Source: Candidatus Omnitrophota bacterium (GTDB lineage Bacteria; Ratteibacteria; UBA8468; MWAK01). Taken from it: DNA of 26,746 bases. Positions 1-7,717 of this stretch are shown one piece after another. Position 1 is the stretch's first letter. The number at the start of each line of letters is the position of its first letter. The stretch lies in assembly GCA_026387085.1 (NCBI GenBank), contig JAPLMK010000038.1:1-26746 (forward strand). The letters run 5' to 3'. Under the pieces are notes generated by a model. It was not told where the DNA came from. It saw only the letters and a program-made list of their open reading frames with translations, and ran no database searches. The position numbers and the translations under genes are program-made.

Positions 1-611
1 ACGCTGTTTTTAATTTCCAGGTCAAGGTTGTCCAGCGTCTTGGTCACCACACCTGTCTGGCCCTTCCAGCAAGCATCGTCACAGCGGTCAACCGTAATCC
101 GCATGCAGACCTTAGGGTCAATATTCTGCCACAGGTCAAAGACATGTTCTTTGTAAATGAAATCCTGCGGGGTGCGGGAACCGCAGCAGAAGCGTATTTT
201 GTTAAAACGCTGCAGTTCGTGAACCAAAGACAGAAATAGGCTGCGCAGCGGAGCGAGCCCGACGCCTCCGCCAACCAGCAGGATGTCTTTTTCCGCAAAC
301 TTTGCCCACGGATAATCTTTGCCGAACGGTCCCCGGAGACCAAGGATTGCGCCGGGTTGAAGGGAGTGGAGCATTTCGGTGACGCCGCCGATTTTTGCGA
401 CACTCACCTCAAGGTAATTCTTTTCATAGGGAGAGGAGGAAGGCGTAAACGGCGCTTCGCCTTTTCCCGGGACCGCGATTTCCACAAACTGCCCGGCCAG
501 AAAACGGAAGTTGGGAGGCGCGGCCATGGTAAATGTCTTAATTAACGGACTCTCCTCGGTTACCTTGAGAAGTTTCACCGCGTAGGGTTGATAAGGGTTA
601 ATTTTAGCCAT
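1..611 (-). CDS. hydG: Hydrogenase/sulfur reductase gamma subunit (FAD/NAD(P)-binding), partial
   Basis: The 3' end runs off the left edge; 203 residues are visible. The N-terminal half is a ferredoxin-reductase-like FAD domain, with LAGQFVEIAVPG and then FTPSSSPYEK in the flavin-binding position. The nucleotide-binding half begins at DILLVGGGVGLAPLRSL, and CCGSRTPQDFIYK follows. This is the pattern of the gamma subunit of cytoplasmic sulfhydrogenases and of anaerobic sulfite reductase subunit B, which passes electrons between NAD(P)H and the Fe-S chain. The usual C-terminal cysteine cluster for a 2Fe-2S centre would lie outside the window. Its ATG overlaps the 3' end of the beta-subunit gene by 8 bases (ATGGCTAA), which implies translational coupling. 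Delta and alpha (NiFe) subunit genes are expected further left but are not seen. AsrB is the main alternative; the adjacent hydrogenase protease favours a hydrogenase. Confidence 0.85.
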   Translation of the reverse strand, partial: MAKINPYQPYAVKLLKVTEESPLIKTFTMAAPPNFRFLAGQFVEIAVPGKGEAPFTPSSSPYEKNYLEVSVAKIGGVTEMLHSLQPGAILGLRGPFGKDYPWAKFAEKDILLVGGGVGLAPLRSLFLSLVHELQRFNKIRFCCGSRTPQDFIYKEHVFDLWQNIDPKVCMRITVDRCDDACWKGQTGVVTKTLDNLDLEIKNS

Positions 612-1629
612 TGAGTTCTTTCTCTAAATCAGAAAATACCTGTCGTTTGTCAATTCTGCCCAGGCATCCTTCAATGCATCGGCCACATCCGGTGCAGGCA
701 TCAAAGCCGAGTATGGTGTTAAGGTAATCAAATTTGTGGTAGTAGTGGTATCGGAAACGTTCCCAGCGGGAGTGCCGGGGGGTGGCGCCGCTGGCCATCC
801 GGGCAAAACTGGCGGCCAGGCAGGAATCCCAATTTTTATAGCGTTTCAAACCGTCCTTTTCCGGAAGGTCCGAAAAAGAGAAACAATAACAGGTCGGACA
901 GCCGAGGTTGCAGGCGTGGCACTGAACGCACATTTCCTGTCCGTACTTTTTCCAGGTTGCGGCATCGCTGCTCTTGCGTACGATTTCGGAGTATGGTTTT
1001 TGGTGTTCAAATGAGGCGTTAATCACCTTCAGTTCATCCAGGTATTTTCGGCGATTTTCGTCACGCCGTTTTAGGTCGGATTCGGTGATTTTGGTTAGAG
1101 TTAGGTTTAGTTCCGCTAAAAATTCCTCACCCCGCGGGCTGCCGGTTTCAATCATAACCTCTTCATTTAAAGGAGAGAGGTTGATGTCGAAATATTCCTG
1201 GGGATAGCATTTGCGCCCGTGGAGGTTGCAGAAGCAGGTTGGGTTTGGCCGGGTGCAGTCGCTGCCGATAAGCAGGATGTTGTTGCGGCGGCTGTAGTAA
1301 TGCGGTTCCACCGCGTCACCGAGCCGGTATACGAAATCGGCTGTCTTGAGCGCTTCCAGGTCGCAGGCCTTAACGCCGAGCAGGACCCGTTTTTCTTCTT
1401 CCCGAAACGGTTCTTCCGGAAGGGTTGCCGTCAGTTCCGAGGGGAAGTAGAAGAAAAGTTTAACGGGCTCGGTCGGCCTGGTTTCAAAGAGCACAACATC
1501 GGTCTTTTCCCGGAGCCGCTGGTAAACAAGTTCCGGGCCGCTGCGTTTCAGGCCGTAGATGGCTGTCGTTTTTGCCTTGAGGAAAATCGCCTCGAGCCAG
1601 GCCTCTGTTTTTACCTTATAATAAGCCAT
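604..1629 (-). CDS. hydB: Hydrogenase/sulfur reductase beta subunit, 4Fe-4S protein
   Basis: This 341-aa protein is of usual length for the beta subunit of sulfhydrogenase-type NiFe hydrogenases (also AsrA). It carries electrons between the NiFe subunit pair and the flavoprotein gamma subunit. Two 4Fe-4S ferredoxin motifs are clear: C234, C237, C240, C244 (CVQCHACNLGC) and C312, C315, C318, C322 (CTGCGRCIEGC). A further cysteine group at 125-141 (SDCTRPNPTCFC ... C141) may bind another centre. The start MAYYKVKTEAW fits the family, although no strong Shine-Dalgarno precedes it. The upstream spacer is filled by a heptamer repeat array. The gene sits between the maturation protease and the gamma subunit on one strand, and its stop overlaps the gamma start. 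Confidence 0.88.
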   Translation of the reverse strand: MAYYKVKTEAWLEAIFLKAKTTAIYGLKRSGPELVYQRLREKTDVVLFETRPTEPVKLFFYFPSELTATLPEEPFREEEKRVLLGVKACDLEALKTADFVYRLGDAVEPHYYSRRNNILLIGSDCTRPNPTCFCNLHGRKCYPQEYFDINLSPLNEEVMIETGSPRGEEFLAELNLTLTKITESDLKRRDENRRKYLDELKVINASFEHQKPYSEIVRKSSDAATWKKYGQEMCVQCHACNLGCPTCYCFSFSDLPEKDGLKRYKNWDSCLAASFARMASGATPRHSRWERFRYHYYHKFDYLNTILGFDACTGCGRCIEGCLGRIDKRQVFSDLEKELNG

Positions 1630-1642
1630 TTATCCGGGAATC

Positions 1643-1741
1643 ATTGCAAAATTCAAATTGTAAATTGTAAAAGTTAAAATGTTTAATTTTTTTTCAGTTT
1701 ATTTTGCACTTTGCGTTCTACATTTTGCAATTTGCATTTGT
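1643..1741. repeat. Degenerate heptamer repeat array in inverted halves
   Basis: The left half reads as consecutive 7-mers TTGCAAA, ATTCAAA, TTGTAAA, TTGTAAA, AGTTAAA (1644-1678). The right half reads TTTTGCA, CTTTGCG, TTCTACA, TTTTGCA, ATTTGCA (1702-1736), roughly the reverse complement. The two halves flank a T-rich centre near 1690. The right half forms the last 19-20 codons of the hydrogenase protease gene. Confidence 0.75.
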
Positions 1742-2171
1742 TCTCTAAAAAGATTGTCGCTTTGTCGGTTCCGATTTTTACCCGCTCCGAAAGGCCTTCG
1801 CGGGCAGAAATTTCTTCCGGCTGAATGGCGAGCAAAAAGATTTCGGCTTTAGTTTGCAGTTTCAAAAACTGGATAACCAGCGAGATTGAAATAGCGTGAG
1901 TCGAGAACCCCTGGCTTTTAACCTGATGCGCCGGGAAGAGCTGAAATTCGCCTGCTTCTCCGCTGAAATCGGCGGAGTCAACCAGGTAAATAATTTCGGG
2001 TTTAAAGGCGATGATTGGCGCCAGGTGATTTTCCGGAGTGGTTCCGGTTTCGTAGGTTTTAATTTCGGGGAAATCGGCCAGTTGTTCTTTCAGGGCGGCC
2101 GCGATTATCATGCCGGCGCCGTCGTCGGCTTTCATTAGGTTTCCAATTCCTACAATTGCAATCCGCGCCAT
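1683..2171 (-). CDS. hycI: Hydrogenase maturation endopeptidase, HycI/HybD (M52) family
   Basis: This 162-aa protein belongs to the M52 peptidases, which cleave the C-terminal tail of the NiFe large subunit after nickel insertion. The N-terminal GIGNLMKADDGAGM is the family signature. The expected nickel-sensing ligands are Asp16, Asp65 (VDSADF) and His92 (STHAIS), matching the HycI Asp-Asp-His set. About 20 C-terminal residues (from NKCKLQN to the stop) are encoded by the heptamer repeat array, so the native C terminus has probably been replaced. It is the first gene of the hydrogenase operon, downstream of a strong promoter and 53 bases before the beta-subunit gene. No clear ribosome binding site precedes the ATG. 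It is more likely a dedicated protease for this hydrogenase than for formate hydrogenlyase, which is not seen here. Confidence 0.88.
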   Translation of the reverse strand: MARIAIVGIGNLMKADDGAGMIIAAALKEQLADFPEIKTYETGTTPENHLAPIIAFKPEIIYLVDSADFSGEAGEFQLFPAHQVKSQGFSTHAISISLVIQFLKLQTKAEIFLLAIQPEEISAREGLSERVKIGTDKATIFLENKCKLQNVERKVQNKLKKN

Positions 2172-2229
2172 AGTAATTTTTCGAAAAGCGGTTTTTGATA
2201 TTGTGAATAGAAGAACAAACTATTTTAAA

Positions 2230-2259
2230 AGTATAACTCAAACGGGCTAATTCTGTCAA
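2230..2259 (-). promoter_or_regulatory. Sigma70-like promoter of the hydrogenase operon
   Basis: On the minus strand, TTGACA (2254-2259) is followed after 18 bases by TATACT (2230-2235). The predicted start lies about 50 bases before the hycI-like ATG at 2171. The match to consensus is very good. No operator palindrome stands out beside it. Confidence 0.75.
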
Positions 2260-2409
2260 ATTGATATGGGCGGGGGGCGCAAGGAATAAGACGTGTTTTT
2301 GCGGGATGAACGGCGCGTGAAAATAGGAGCCTTGAAGCGCTGAGGAACAAAAATTTGCAGTAACCAAGGTAAATTATTAAAAAGAAGACCCGCAGACCCA
2401 ATGGGGGAA

Positions 2410-3708
2410 TTATATCTGAATTATTTTGCTGACCAAAAGGATGTGGCCGGAGATTTGTTCCGCGCGTACTTTTTCGCCTTTTTTAATCGTGGACCCGTCT
2501 GATGTCCGGGCGGTCCAGTACTCGCCGTGGATGTAGATAGTGCCTTCCGGAGCCAGGTCGGTGCGCGCGTCGCCTGTTTCGCCGATAAGACCTTCTTTGC
2601 CGGTGGTGACTTTTCGCCGCATCGCCTTATAGGCGAGCTTTACGATAATAAAAAGCAGGGCGGCAAAAATAAAACTGGCCAGGAGCGAAGAGATTCTGGA
2701 GGCGATATTAAGGTAGGAAAATGGTTTGATTAAAAACAGGGAACCAAAAGCAAGAGACACGATACCTCCCAGGCCTAAAAGGCCGAATGAATGAGCGTGC
2801 GCTTCCAGGACGAAGAAACCGACCGCGATAAAGACCAGCGCCACCCCGGCGATATTGACCGGCAAAGCGGAAAGTCCGTAAAAAGCCAGTAGGAGGCAGA
2901 TTAATCCAACGATGGCCGGAAATCCGATTCCGGGCGCGGAGAATTCAAAGATGATGCCCAGTATTCCCAAAAGCAGGAGGATGTAGGCGATGTTCGGGTC
3001 GCTTACCGATTGAAGAATCTGTTGCCGGAAGTTCAGTTTTACTTCATTTATCTGCGCTGATTTTGTCCGGAGTGTGATTGAGTTGGAATCAAGGCGGATT
3101 ACCCGGTTGTCAATTTTGGACAGCAGGTCGGTTATGTTTTCGGCGGTCAGGTCGGCTACTTTAAGCGTAACCGCTTCATTTTCGTTGATGGAAACCGATT
3201 GGCGGACCGCTTTTTCTGCCCATTGGGCGTTTCGGCCCCACTTCAGGGCCAGGGAGGTAATCCAGGCGGAAGCGTCGTTAACTACTTTTTCTTCCATCGT
3301 TTTATCCATTTTGCCGATGGGTGATACCGGATGCGCGGCGCCGATATTAGTACCGGAGGCCATCGCCAGAACCGGACAGGCAAGCGCGATGAAAGTTCCG
3401 GCTGAAGCGCACTGGGCGCCGGCCGGCGAGACGTAGGCTATTACCGGCACCTTGCTGTTAAGGATGCCTTTGACAATCTCCCGGGTGGAAGTGAGCAGGC
3501 CGCCCGGCGTATCTAACCGGATGACAACCGCCGCGGCTCCGTTTTGTTCGGCTTCCCGGAGCGTTTTCAGGAACATTTCGGTCACCGCCGGATTGATCGA
3601 ACCCTTGATCGGTACGACTACCACCTCGGCGGAACGGACTTGGTTGGCGAAACTCAATGAGATTAGCAGCGGCAAAAAAAGAGTCATTCCTAATCGTAAA
3701 TTTTTCAT
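2410..3708 (-). CDS. nfeD: NfeD family membrane-bound ClpP-class serine protease (long form)
   Basis: This 432-aa protein has a signal peptide (residues 1-27), a ClpP-fold protease domain to about residue 220, four or five membrane segments (about 235-345) and a C-terminal OB-fold NfeD domain (about 365-432). The protease domain shows RLDTPGGLLTSTREIV, then AYVSPAGAQCASAGT, which puts the nucleophile at Ser102. The general base is probably Lys141 (MEEKVVNDASAW). The archaeal homolog cleaves the hydrophobic C terminus of a stomatin partner, and long NfeD proteins are usually encoded beside a stomatin/SPFH gene. No such gene is adjacent here; a DUF559 gene with flanking repeats sits immediately upstream instead, so an original pairing may have been interrupted. 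A modest AAGGAT ribosome site precedes the ATG. Confidence 0.9.
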   Translation of the reverse strand: MKNLRLGMTLFLPLLISLSFANQVRSAEVVVVPIKGSINPAVTEMFLKTLREAEQNGAAAVVIRLDTPGGLLTSTREIVKGILNSKVPVIAYVSPAGAQCASAGTFIALACPVLAMASGTNIGAAHPVSPIGKMDKTMEEKVVNDASAWITSLALKWGRNAQWAEKAVRQSVSINENEAVTLKVADLTAENITDLLSKIDNRVIRLDSNSITLRTKSAQINEVKLNFRQQILQSVSDPNIAYILLLLGILGIIFEFSAPGIGFPAIVGLICLLLAFYGLSALPVNIAGVALVFIAVGFFVLEAHAHSFGLLGLGGIVSLAFGSLFLIKPFSYLNIASRISSLLASFIFAALLFIIVKLAYKAMRRKVTTGKEGLIGETGDARTDLAPEGTIYIHGEYWTARTSDGSTIKKGEKVRAEQISGHILLVSKIIQI

Positions 3709-3735
3709 AATATCCTTATTTGGTTATGTTTGCTA

Positions 3736-4137
3736 TTATTTTTTCTGCCTCTCCCCTGTGGGGAGAGGACTGAGGTGAGGGGGATGCTTTTCTTTCTGTT
3801 CTAACACTCTTTGGATTACCTCCCAGGTGCCTTCAATGTTATTTAATATATCCAAATCGCTAAACCTCAATATTTTTACCCCTAACCGTGATAATTCTCT
3901 CGTCCTTGTCTCGTCTCGCTTTTGCCCGCTGTTTTCGTAATGTTGTCCGCCGTCTGCTTCAATGCCAAGTTTATATTCCGGAGCATAAAAATCTAAAATA
4001 TATTTACCAATTGAAAACTGTCTCCTGAATTTTACTCCGGTCAGTTGACGATTTCGTAATATTGACCAGAGTTTCTTTTCTGCATCTGTTTGGGTTCTTC
4101 TGAGATTTCTACATCTTTTGATATTGTTTCTTTTCAC
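3736..4137 (-). CDS. DUF559 (Vsr-like PD-(D/E)XK endonuclease) domain protein
   Basis: This 133-aa protein shows the DUF559 pattern along its whole length: NLRRTQTDAEKKLWSILRNR, then VKFRRQFSIGKYILDFYAP and KLGIEADGGQHY. Asp49, Glu60, Asp62 and His66 are the likely metal-binding and catalytic positions of a Vsr/RecB-like nuclease fold. The last residues (HLSPLPTGERQKK) are encoded by a palindromic repeat. An inverted copy of the same repeat begins 3 bases upstream of the GTG start, so the coding region is boxed between the two. The start codon is uncertain: GTG at 4137 has no clear Shine-Dalgarno. The biological role of DUF559 proteins is not established; the domain call itself is firm. Confidence 0.85.
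   Translation of the reverse strand: MKRNNIKRCRNLRRTQTDAEKKLWSILRNRQLTGVKFRRQFSIGKYILDFYAPEYKLGIEADGGQHYENSGQKRDETRTRELSRLGVKILRFSDLDILNNIEGTWEVIQRVLEQKEKHPPHLSPLPTGERQKK
3745..3790. repeat. GC-rich palindromic repeat, copy 1 (DUF559 3' side)
   Basis: The core CCTCTCCCC-TGT-GGGGAGAGG is a perfect palindrome, followed by an arm CTGAGGTGAGGGGGA. Read on the minus strand it encodes SPLPTGER at the end of the DUF559 gene. Related copies lie at 4141-4184, 4199-4226 and 14319-14358. Confidence 0.85.
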
Positions 4138-4140
4138 TTA

Positions 4141-4184
4141 CTGTCCCCCTCACCCCCGCCCTCTCCCCAGAGGGTAGAGGGAGA
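4141..4184. repeat. GC-rich palindromic repeat, copy 2 (DUF559 5' side, inverted)
   Basis: The sequence TCCCCCTCACCCCCGCC followed by CTCTCCCCAGAGGGTAGAG is the inverted orientation of copy 1: its arm TCCCCCTCA is the reverse complement of the copy 1 arm. The two copies therefore bracket the DUF559 gene as inverted repeats. Confidence 0.8.
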
Positions 4185-4198
4185 TATTTTGAATTGCC

Positions 4199-4226
4199 CA
4201 ACCCTTTCCTCGGAAGGGAGAGGGAG
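4199..4226. repeat. GC-rich palindromic repeat, partial copy 3
   Basis: This contains AACCCTTTCCTCGG and then AAGGGAGAGGGAGA, a diverged core without a full arm. It lies between the DUF559 unit and the stop of the M24 homolog. Confidence 0.5.
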
Positions 4227-4230
4227 ATGT

Positions 4231-5308
4231 TTATTTTATCAAAATATCCGGGCGGCTAATCGTCGTTCCTTTATAAACTACCTTAATCATCGGCCAGCCC
4301 GGCGTGTTTGAAATAATCTCCGGTTCCTTATTTCCGGCAATCAGGATGGTGTCTTCCGACTTGGTGCCGGTGATAGAAGGGTTCCAGGCAAAGGCGGAGC
4401 CGGCGATTACTTTTCTTTCTTCGGTTGGAGTTGCCTTGAAATAGCGGCCGGCGTATCCGGTTGGTCCGCCCTGGTGGTGTTGGCGCCATTCTTTGGGAAA
4501 ACCGGAATCCCGGTATGATTTTACGCCGGCCCGGAATATTTCCGCCATTCTTTTTCCGGGTTTGGTTTCCAGGATGAAAGCGGCATCAACATGTGCCACC
4601 GCTTTATGTTTTCGTTCCAGTTCCGGGGAGATTTTTCCGAAAGATATCAGCCGGGTAGCGGAGATGATTAAACCGCCTTGCCGTCCGCAGACGACCAGCA
4701 TCACGTATTTTTTTAACCGGTTTTTGGTTGGTATCGGGTGGCGGAATCGGGCGATTCTCTTATCCGCGGCAACCAGCAGAACTGTCGGGCAGATACCCTG
4801 CGCCAGCAGGATTTCGGCCATTATCCCCGCAATCGCATGTTCGGTATCTCCGATTTTTATTTTTTTTACGGCGCCGTTAAAACTTTCACCGACATTTTTT
4901 CCGAGGTTCCGGTACCGGGCAAGTTCTGGTCCGGTCAGGGGGAGGTGGAGCGTGGAAAGGTCGGTTATTTTTCCGAAACTGGTCCGGTTTTGCAATCCGG
5001 GAAATAAAGTTCTTTTTTTTCTCTTCTTCGTCCCAGGGAAAGACCAGCGGTTCGATGGCAAGGCTGGAAACCTCCTCCTGCATAACCCGGCCACTTTCAA
5101 TGTTGTTGGCCAGCAGATATATTTTTTGAGCGGTAACCAGCAGGTCCGAGGCGCCGGAATCGCTGGCGGTAACGACCCGGTTTTCTCCGCCGCCGGTGAG
5201 CCAGGCAAAGTTATCCTGCCGGTTAATCAGGATTCCTTCTTTTTTGTTTTCTGCCAGAAAACAGCGCAAGCGGGAAAGTTTTACGGCAAACTCTTCCTTT
5301 TTGTTCAT
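4231..5308 (-). pseudogene. M24 family (Xaa-Pro peptidase-like) protein, frameshifted
   Basis: Two overlapping frames make one protein of about 358 aa. Frame one starts at 5308 (MNKKEEFAVKLSRL, creatinase N-terminal type, with NRQDNFAWLTGGGENRVV). Frame two carries the pita-bread domain to the stop at 4231 (TEHAIAGIMAEILLAQG ... HHQGGPTGYAGRYF ... SITGTKSEDTILIAG). The switch needs one base removed between about 4950 and 5015. An 8-A run near 5010-5020 and a 5-A run near 4955 are candidates, and joining at the latter gives a smooth DQFRKITDLSTLHLP. Of the five M24 metal ligands, both aspartates look replaced (VVCGRQGG, SATRLI) and the first glutamate is Asn (AWNPS), while His and the last Glu remain. 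Metallopeptidase activity is therefore doubtful even if the frame is restored. It lies 4 bases after folE. Confidence 0.75.
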
Positions 5309-5312
5309 GGTT

Positions 5313-5882
5313 TTACAGCGCGGGGACCTTGTGGATTAAGTTCAGCGCTTCGTTCCGGGTTTTAGCGTCTTTCAGGAAGATGCCGCGCATGACCGAGGTG
5401 ATAGCCCGGCTGCCCGGTTTTTTGATTCCGCGCATTGTCATACAGAGATGTTCTGCTTCGATTACCACCATCACGCCCCGGGGTTTCAGGGTTTTCATAA
5501 TAGTGTCTGCAATCTGGGTGGTCAACCGTTCCTGCAGTTGGAGCCGGCGGCTGAATATTTCCACTACTCGGGCTAACTTGGAAAGTCCGGTAATGCGGTG
5601 TTTGTTCGGAATGTAGGCGATGTGGGCCCTGCCTAGAAAAGGAAGCAGGTGGTGCTCGCACATGGAGTAAAACGGTATATCCCGGACCAGGATTAACTCG
5701 TTGTATTCTTCAACAAAAACGACCTCCATCTCTTCCTTGGGGTCTTTTTTCAGTCCGGAAAAAAGTTCCACGGCCATTTCGGATACCCGCCGCGGAGTAT
5801 CCTTTAATTCCTGCCGGTCCGGGTCTTCGCCGATTCCTTCCAGGTAAAGCCTAACTGCCTGCCGAATCTTTTTCTGGTCCAT
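5313..5882 (-). CDS. folE: GTP cyclohydrolase I
   Basis: FolE converts GTP to 7,8-dihydroneopterin triphosphate, the first step to tetrahydrofolate, and also feeds queuosine synthesis. I chose the ATG at 5882 (MDQKKIRQAVRLYLEGIGEDP), giving 189 aa, the normal length; a longer open frame upstream belongs to the ftsH 3' end read out of frame. Zinc ligands are Cys75 and His78 (SMCEHHLLPF) and Cys147 (HLCMTMRGI). GLSKLARVVEIFSRRLQLQERLT and the Arg-rich GTP pocket are intact. The start lies 32 bases inside the ftsH coding tail, so translation is probably coupled to it, and the M24 homolog follows after 4 bases. Confidence 0.95.
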   Translation of the reverse strand: MDQKKIRQAVRLYLEGIGEDPDRQELKDTPRRVSEMAVELFSGLKKDPKEEMEVVFVEEYNELILVRDIPFYSMCEHHLLPFLGRAHIAYIPNKHRITGLSKLARVVEIFSRRLQLQERLTTQIADTIMKTLKPRGVMVVIEAEHLCMTMRGIKKPGSRAITSVMRGIFLKDAKTRNEALNLIHKVPAL

Positions 5883-7708
5883 TATTTTGGTTGTTTTCGT
5901 TTGCGGATTCCGCGGTAACTCCCGCGATGAATTCGTCAATCTCTTTGCCGGTAAGCGTCTCTTTTTCCAGGAGAGCGTTGGCGAGCCGTTCCAGGTTCTC
6001 TCTCTTTTCCTCAATAATGCGGAGCGCTTCTTTTTCGGACAACTCCAGGAGTTTTTTTACCTCTTCGTCTATTTCCCGCGCTGTTGTTTCACGGACCCAT
6101 CCGGGCGCTCATGCCCCATTCGCATACCATCTGCCGGGCAAGTTCGGTGGCGGAGTGGAGATCGCTTTCCGCGCCGGTATAGATTCGGTTGAAGAATATC
6201 TTCTCGGCTGCCCGTCCGCCCAGAAGCGTAATCAGGGAATTGCGGAAGTAGTTGTCGCTCTCAATGTGAATATCTTTTTCCGGCAGGATGTGGGTGGCGC
6301 CCAGGGAACGGCCCCGCGGGATAATGGTGACTTTGTGGATGGGCTGAGATTCCAGTAAACTGCGTTGGACCAGCGCGTGTCCGGATTCATGGTAGGCGAT
6401 AATCTTTTTTTCTTCCGGACTTAAGACCATGCTCTTGTGCTGCGTGCCCATCATCTCCTTGTCCATCGCCTCTTCGACATCGCCCATTTCGATTACCTGG
6501 TGATTCTTCCGGGAGGCCATCAGGGCCGCCTCGTTGCAGAGGTTTGCCAGGTCGGCGCCGGACATCCCCGGCGTACTCTTGGCGACGATTGAGAGGTCAA
6601 CGTTATCGGCCAGCTTGGCGTTGCGGGTGTGAACCTTGAGGATGGCTTCTCTTTCCCGGACGTCCGGGAGGTTTAAGACGACCTGCCGGTCAAAACGGCC
6701 GGGCCGCACCAGCGCCGGGTCCAGGACATCAGGCCGGTTGGTGGCCGCCATCAGGATAATTCCTTCTTCGGTGTGGAAACCGTCCATCTCCACCAGCAAC
6801 TGGTTTAAGGTTTGTTCCCGTTCGTCGTGGCCGCCGCCTAATCCGGCGAACCGCTGCCGGCCGACTGCGTCAATTTCATCAATGAAGATGATGGATGGCG
6901 CCATGCGTTTTGCCTGGCGAAAAAGGTCTCTTACCCGGGAGGCGCCGACTCCGACAAACATCTCCACAAATTCCGAGCCGCTGATGGAAGTAAAAGAGAC
7001 GCCGGCTTCTCCGGCTACCGCTTTCGCCAGAAGGGTCTTGCCGGTGCCCGGCGGGCCGATGAGCAATACTCCCTTGGGAATCCGGCCGCCCAGCTTTTGG
7101 AACTTCTGGGGGTCTTTCAGGAAGTCAATTACCTCCTGAAGTTCTTCTTTGGCTTCCTGATATCCGGCTACTTCGCCGAAGGTTGTTTTGGGTTTTGTTT
7201 CCGAAACGGGTTGAGGCCGGATGCGGCCGAAGGACATAATCTGGTCTCCGCCACCTCCTCCTCCGGCCCGACGGTAAATCATAAACCAGAAGAAGAGAAC
7301 AATGAGCAAAACCGGAATAACGCCGGCCAGAATCTGCGCCCAGATGGAACGGCCGGCTTCAGGCAAATCTTCAAATTGAATCTTATTATCTTTCAACGCT
7401 TTGTAAATATCCGGGTCCTGGCTGAAGGTCCGGAACTCGGTGCCATCCGTCTTTTTTCCTTTCACCTGCCCTTGCTGAATGGTGACCTTGCCGGATATTT
7501 CATTGTTAGCGGCATAGTTCAGAAAATCGCTGTAGGGAATTTTCTGGGCTTTTTCCTTGGTTACTTTTGAGGAAGACGAATGGGCCATGTAAAAGACAAA
7601 TACGCCCAGAATTATCCAGAAGAGCAAGCTCTTCCAGAAACTGGGCATCCGGGCCGGGGGAATTTCCGGCATTCTTCTTTTTGGAGGAACTTTATCTTTG
7701 TTTTCCAT
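5851..7708 (-). pseudogene. ftsH: ATP-dependent zinc metalloprotease FtsH, internal deletion with frameshift
   Basis: FtsH is a membrane-anchored AAA+ protease for quality control. The first frame (7708-6089, 539 aa) has two membrane segments (SLLFWIILGVFVFYMAHSS and QILAGVIPVLLIVLFFWFMIY), Walker A GPPGTGKT, Walker B IIFIDEIDAVGRQR, the zinc motif HESGH and the third ligand in GAESDLHSATELAR. It stops right after EWGMSARMGP. The other frame resumes at ETTAREIDEEVKKLLELSEKEALRIIEEKREN and ends at 5851. FtsH proteins normally have about 23 residues between these points (a stretch like LxFG...FLGR...YSEE), so roughly 70 bases that are not a multiple of three are missing at about 6091. Without repair the protein loses its C-terminal helices. 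ftsH is usually essential, so an assembly error is a serious possibility. It lies 9 bases after thiC. Confidence 0.85.
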
Positions 7709-7717
7709 AGGTTTATC

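Noticed and set aside
736..1677. Open plus-strand frames opposite the beta-subunit gene
   Set aside because: They lie antisense to a gene with two clear ferredoxin motifs, have no ribosome sites and no recognisable domains.
2059..2367. 102-codon minus-strand frame upstream of the hydrogenase protease
   Set aside because: It crosses the strong promoter and overlaps the protease in another frame; there is no family pattern.
2376..2409. Terminator after nfeD
   Set aside because: The GGGTC motifs there are direct rather than inverted repeats and only a 3-bp stem can form.
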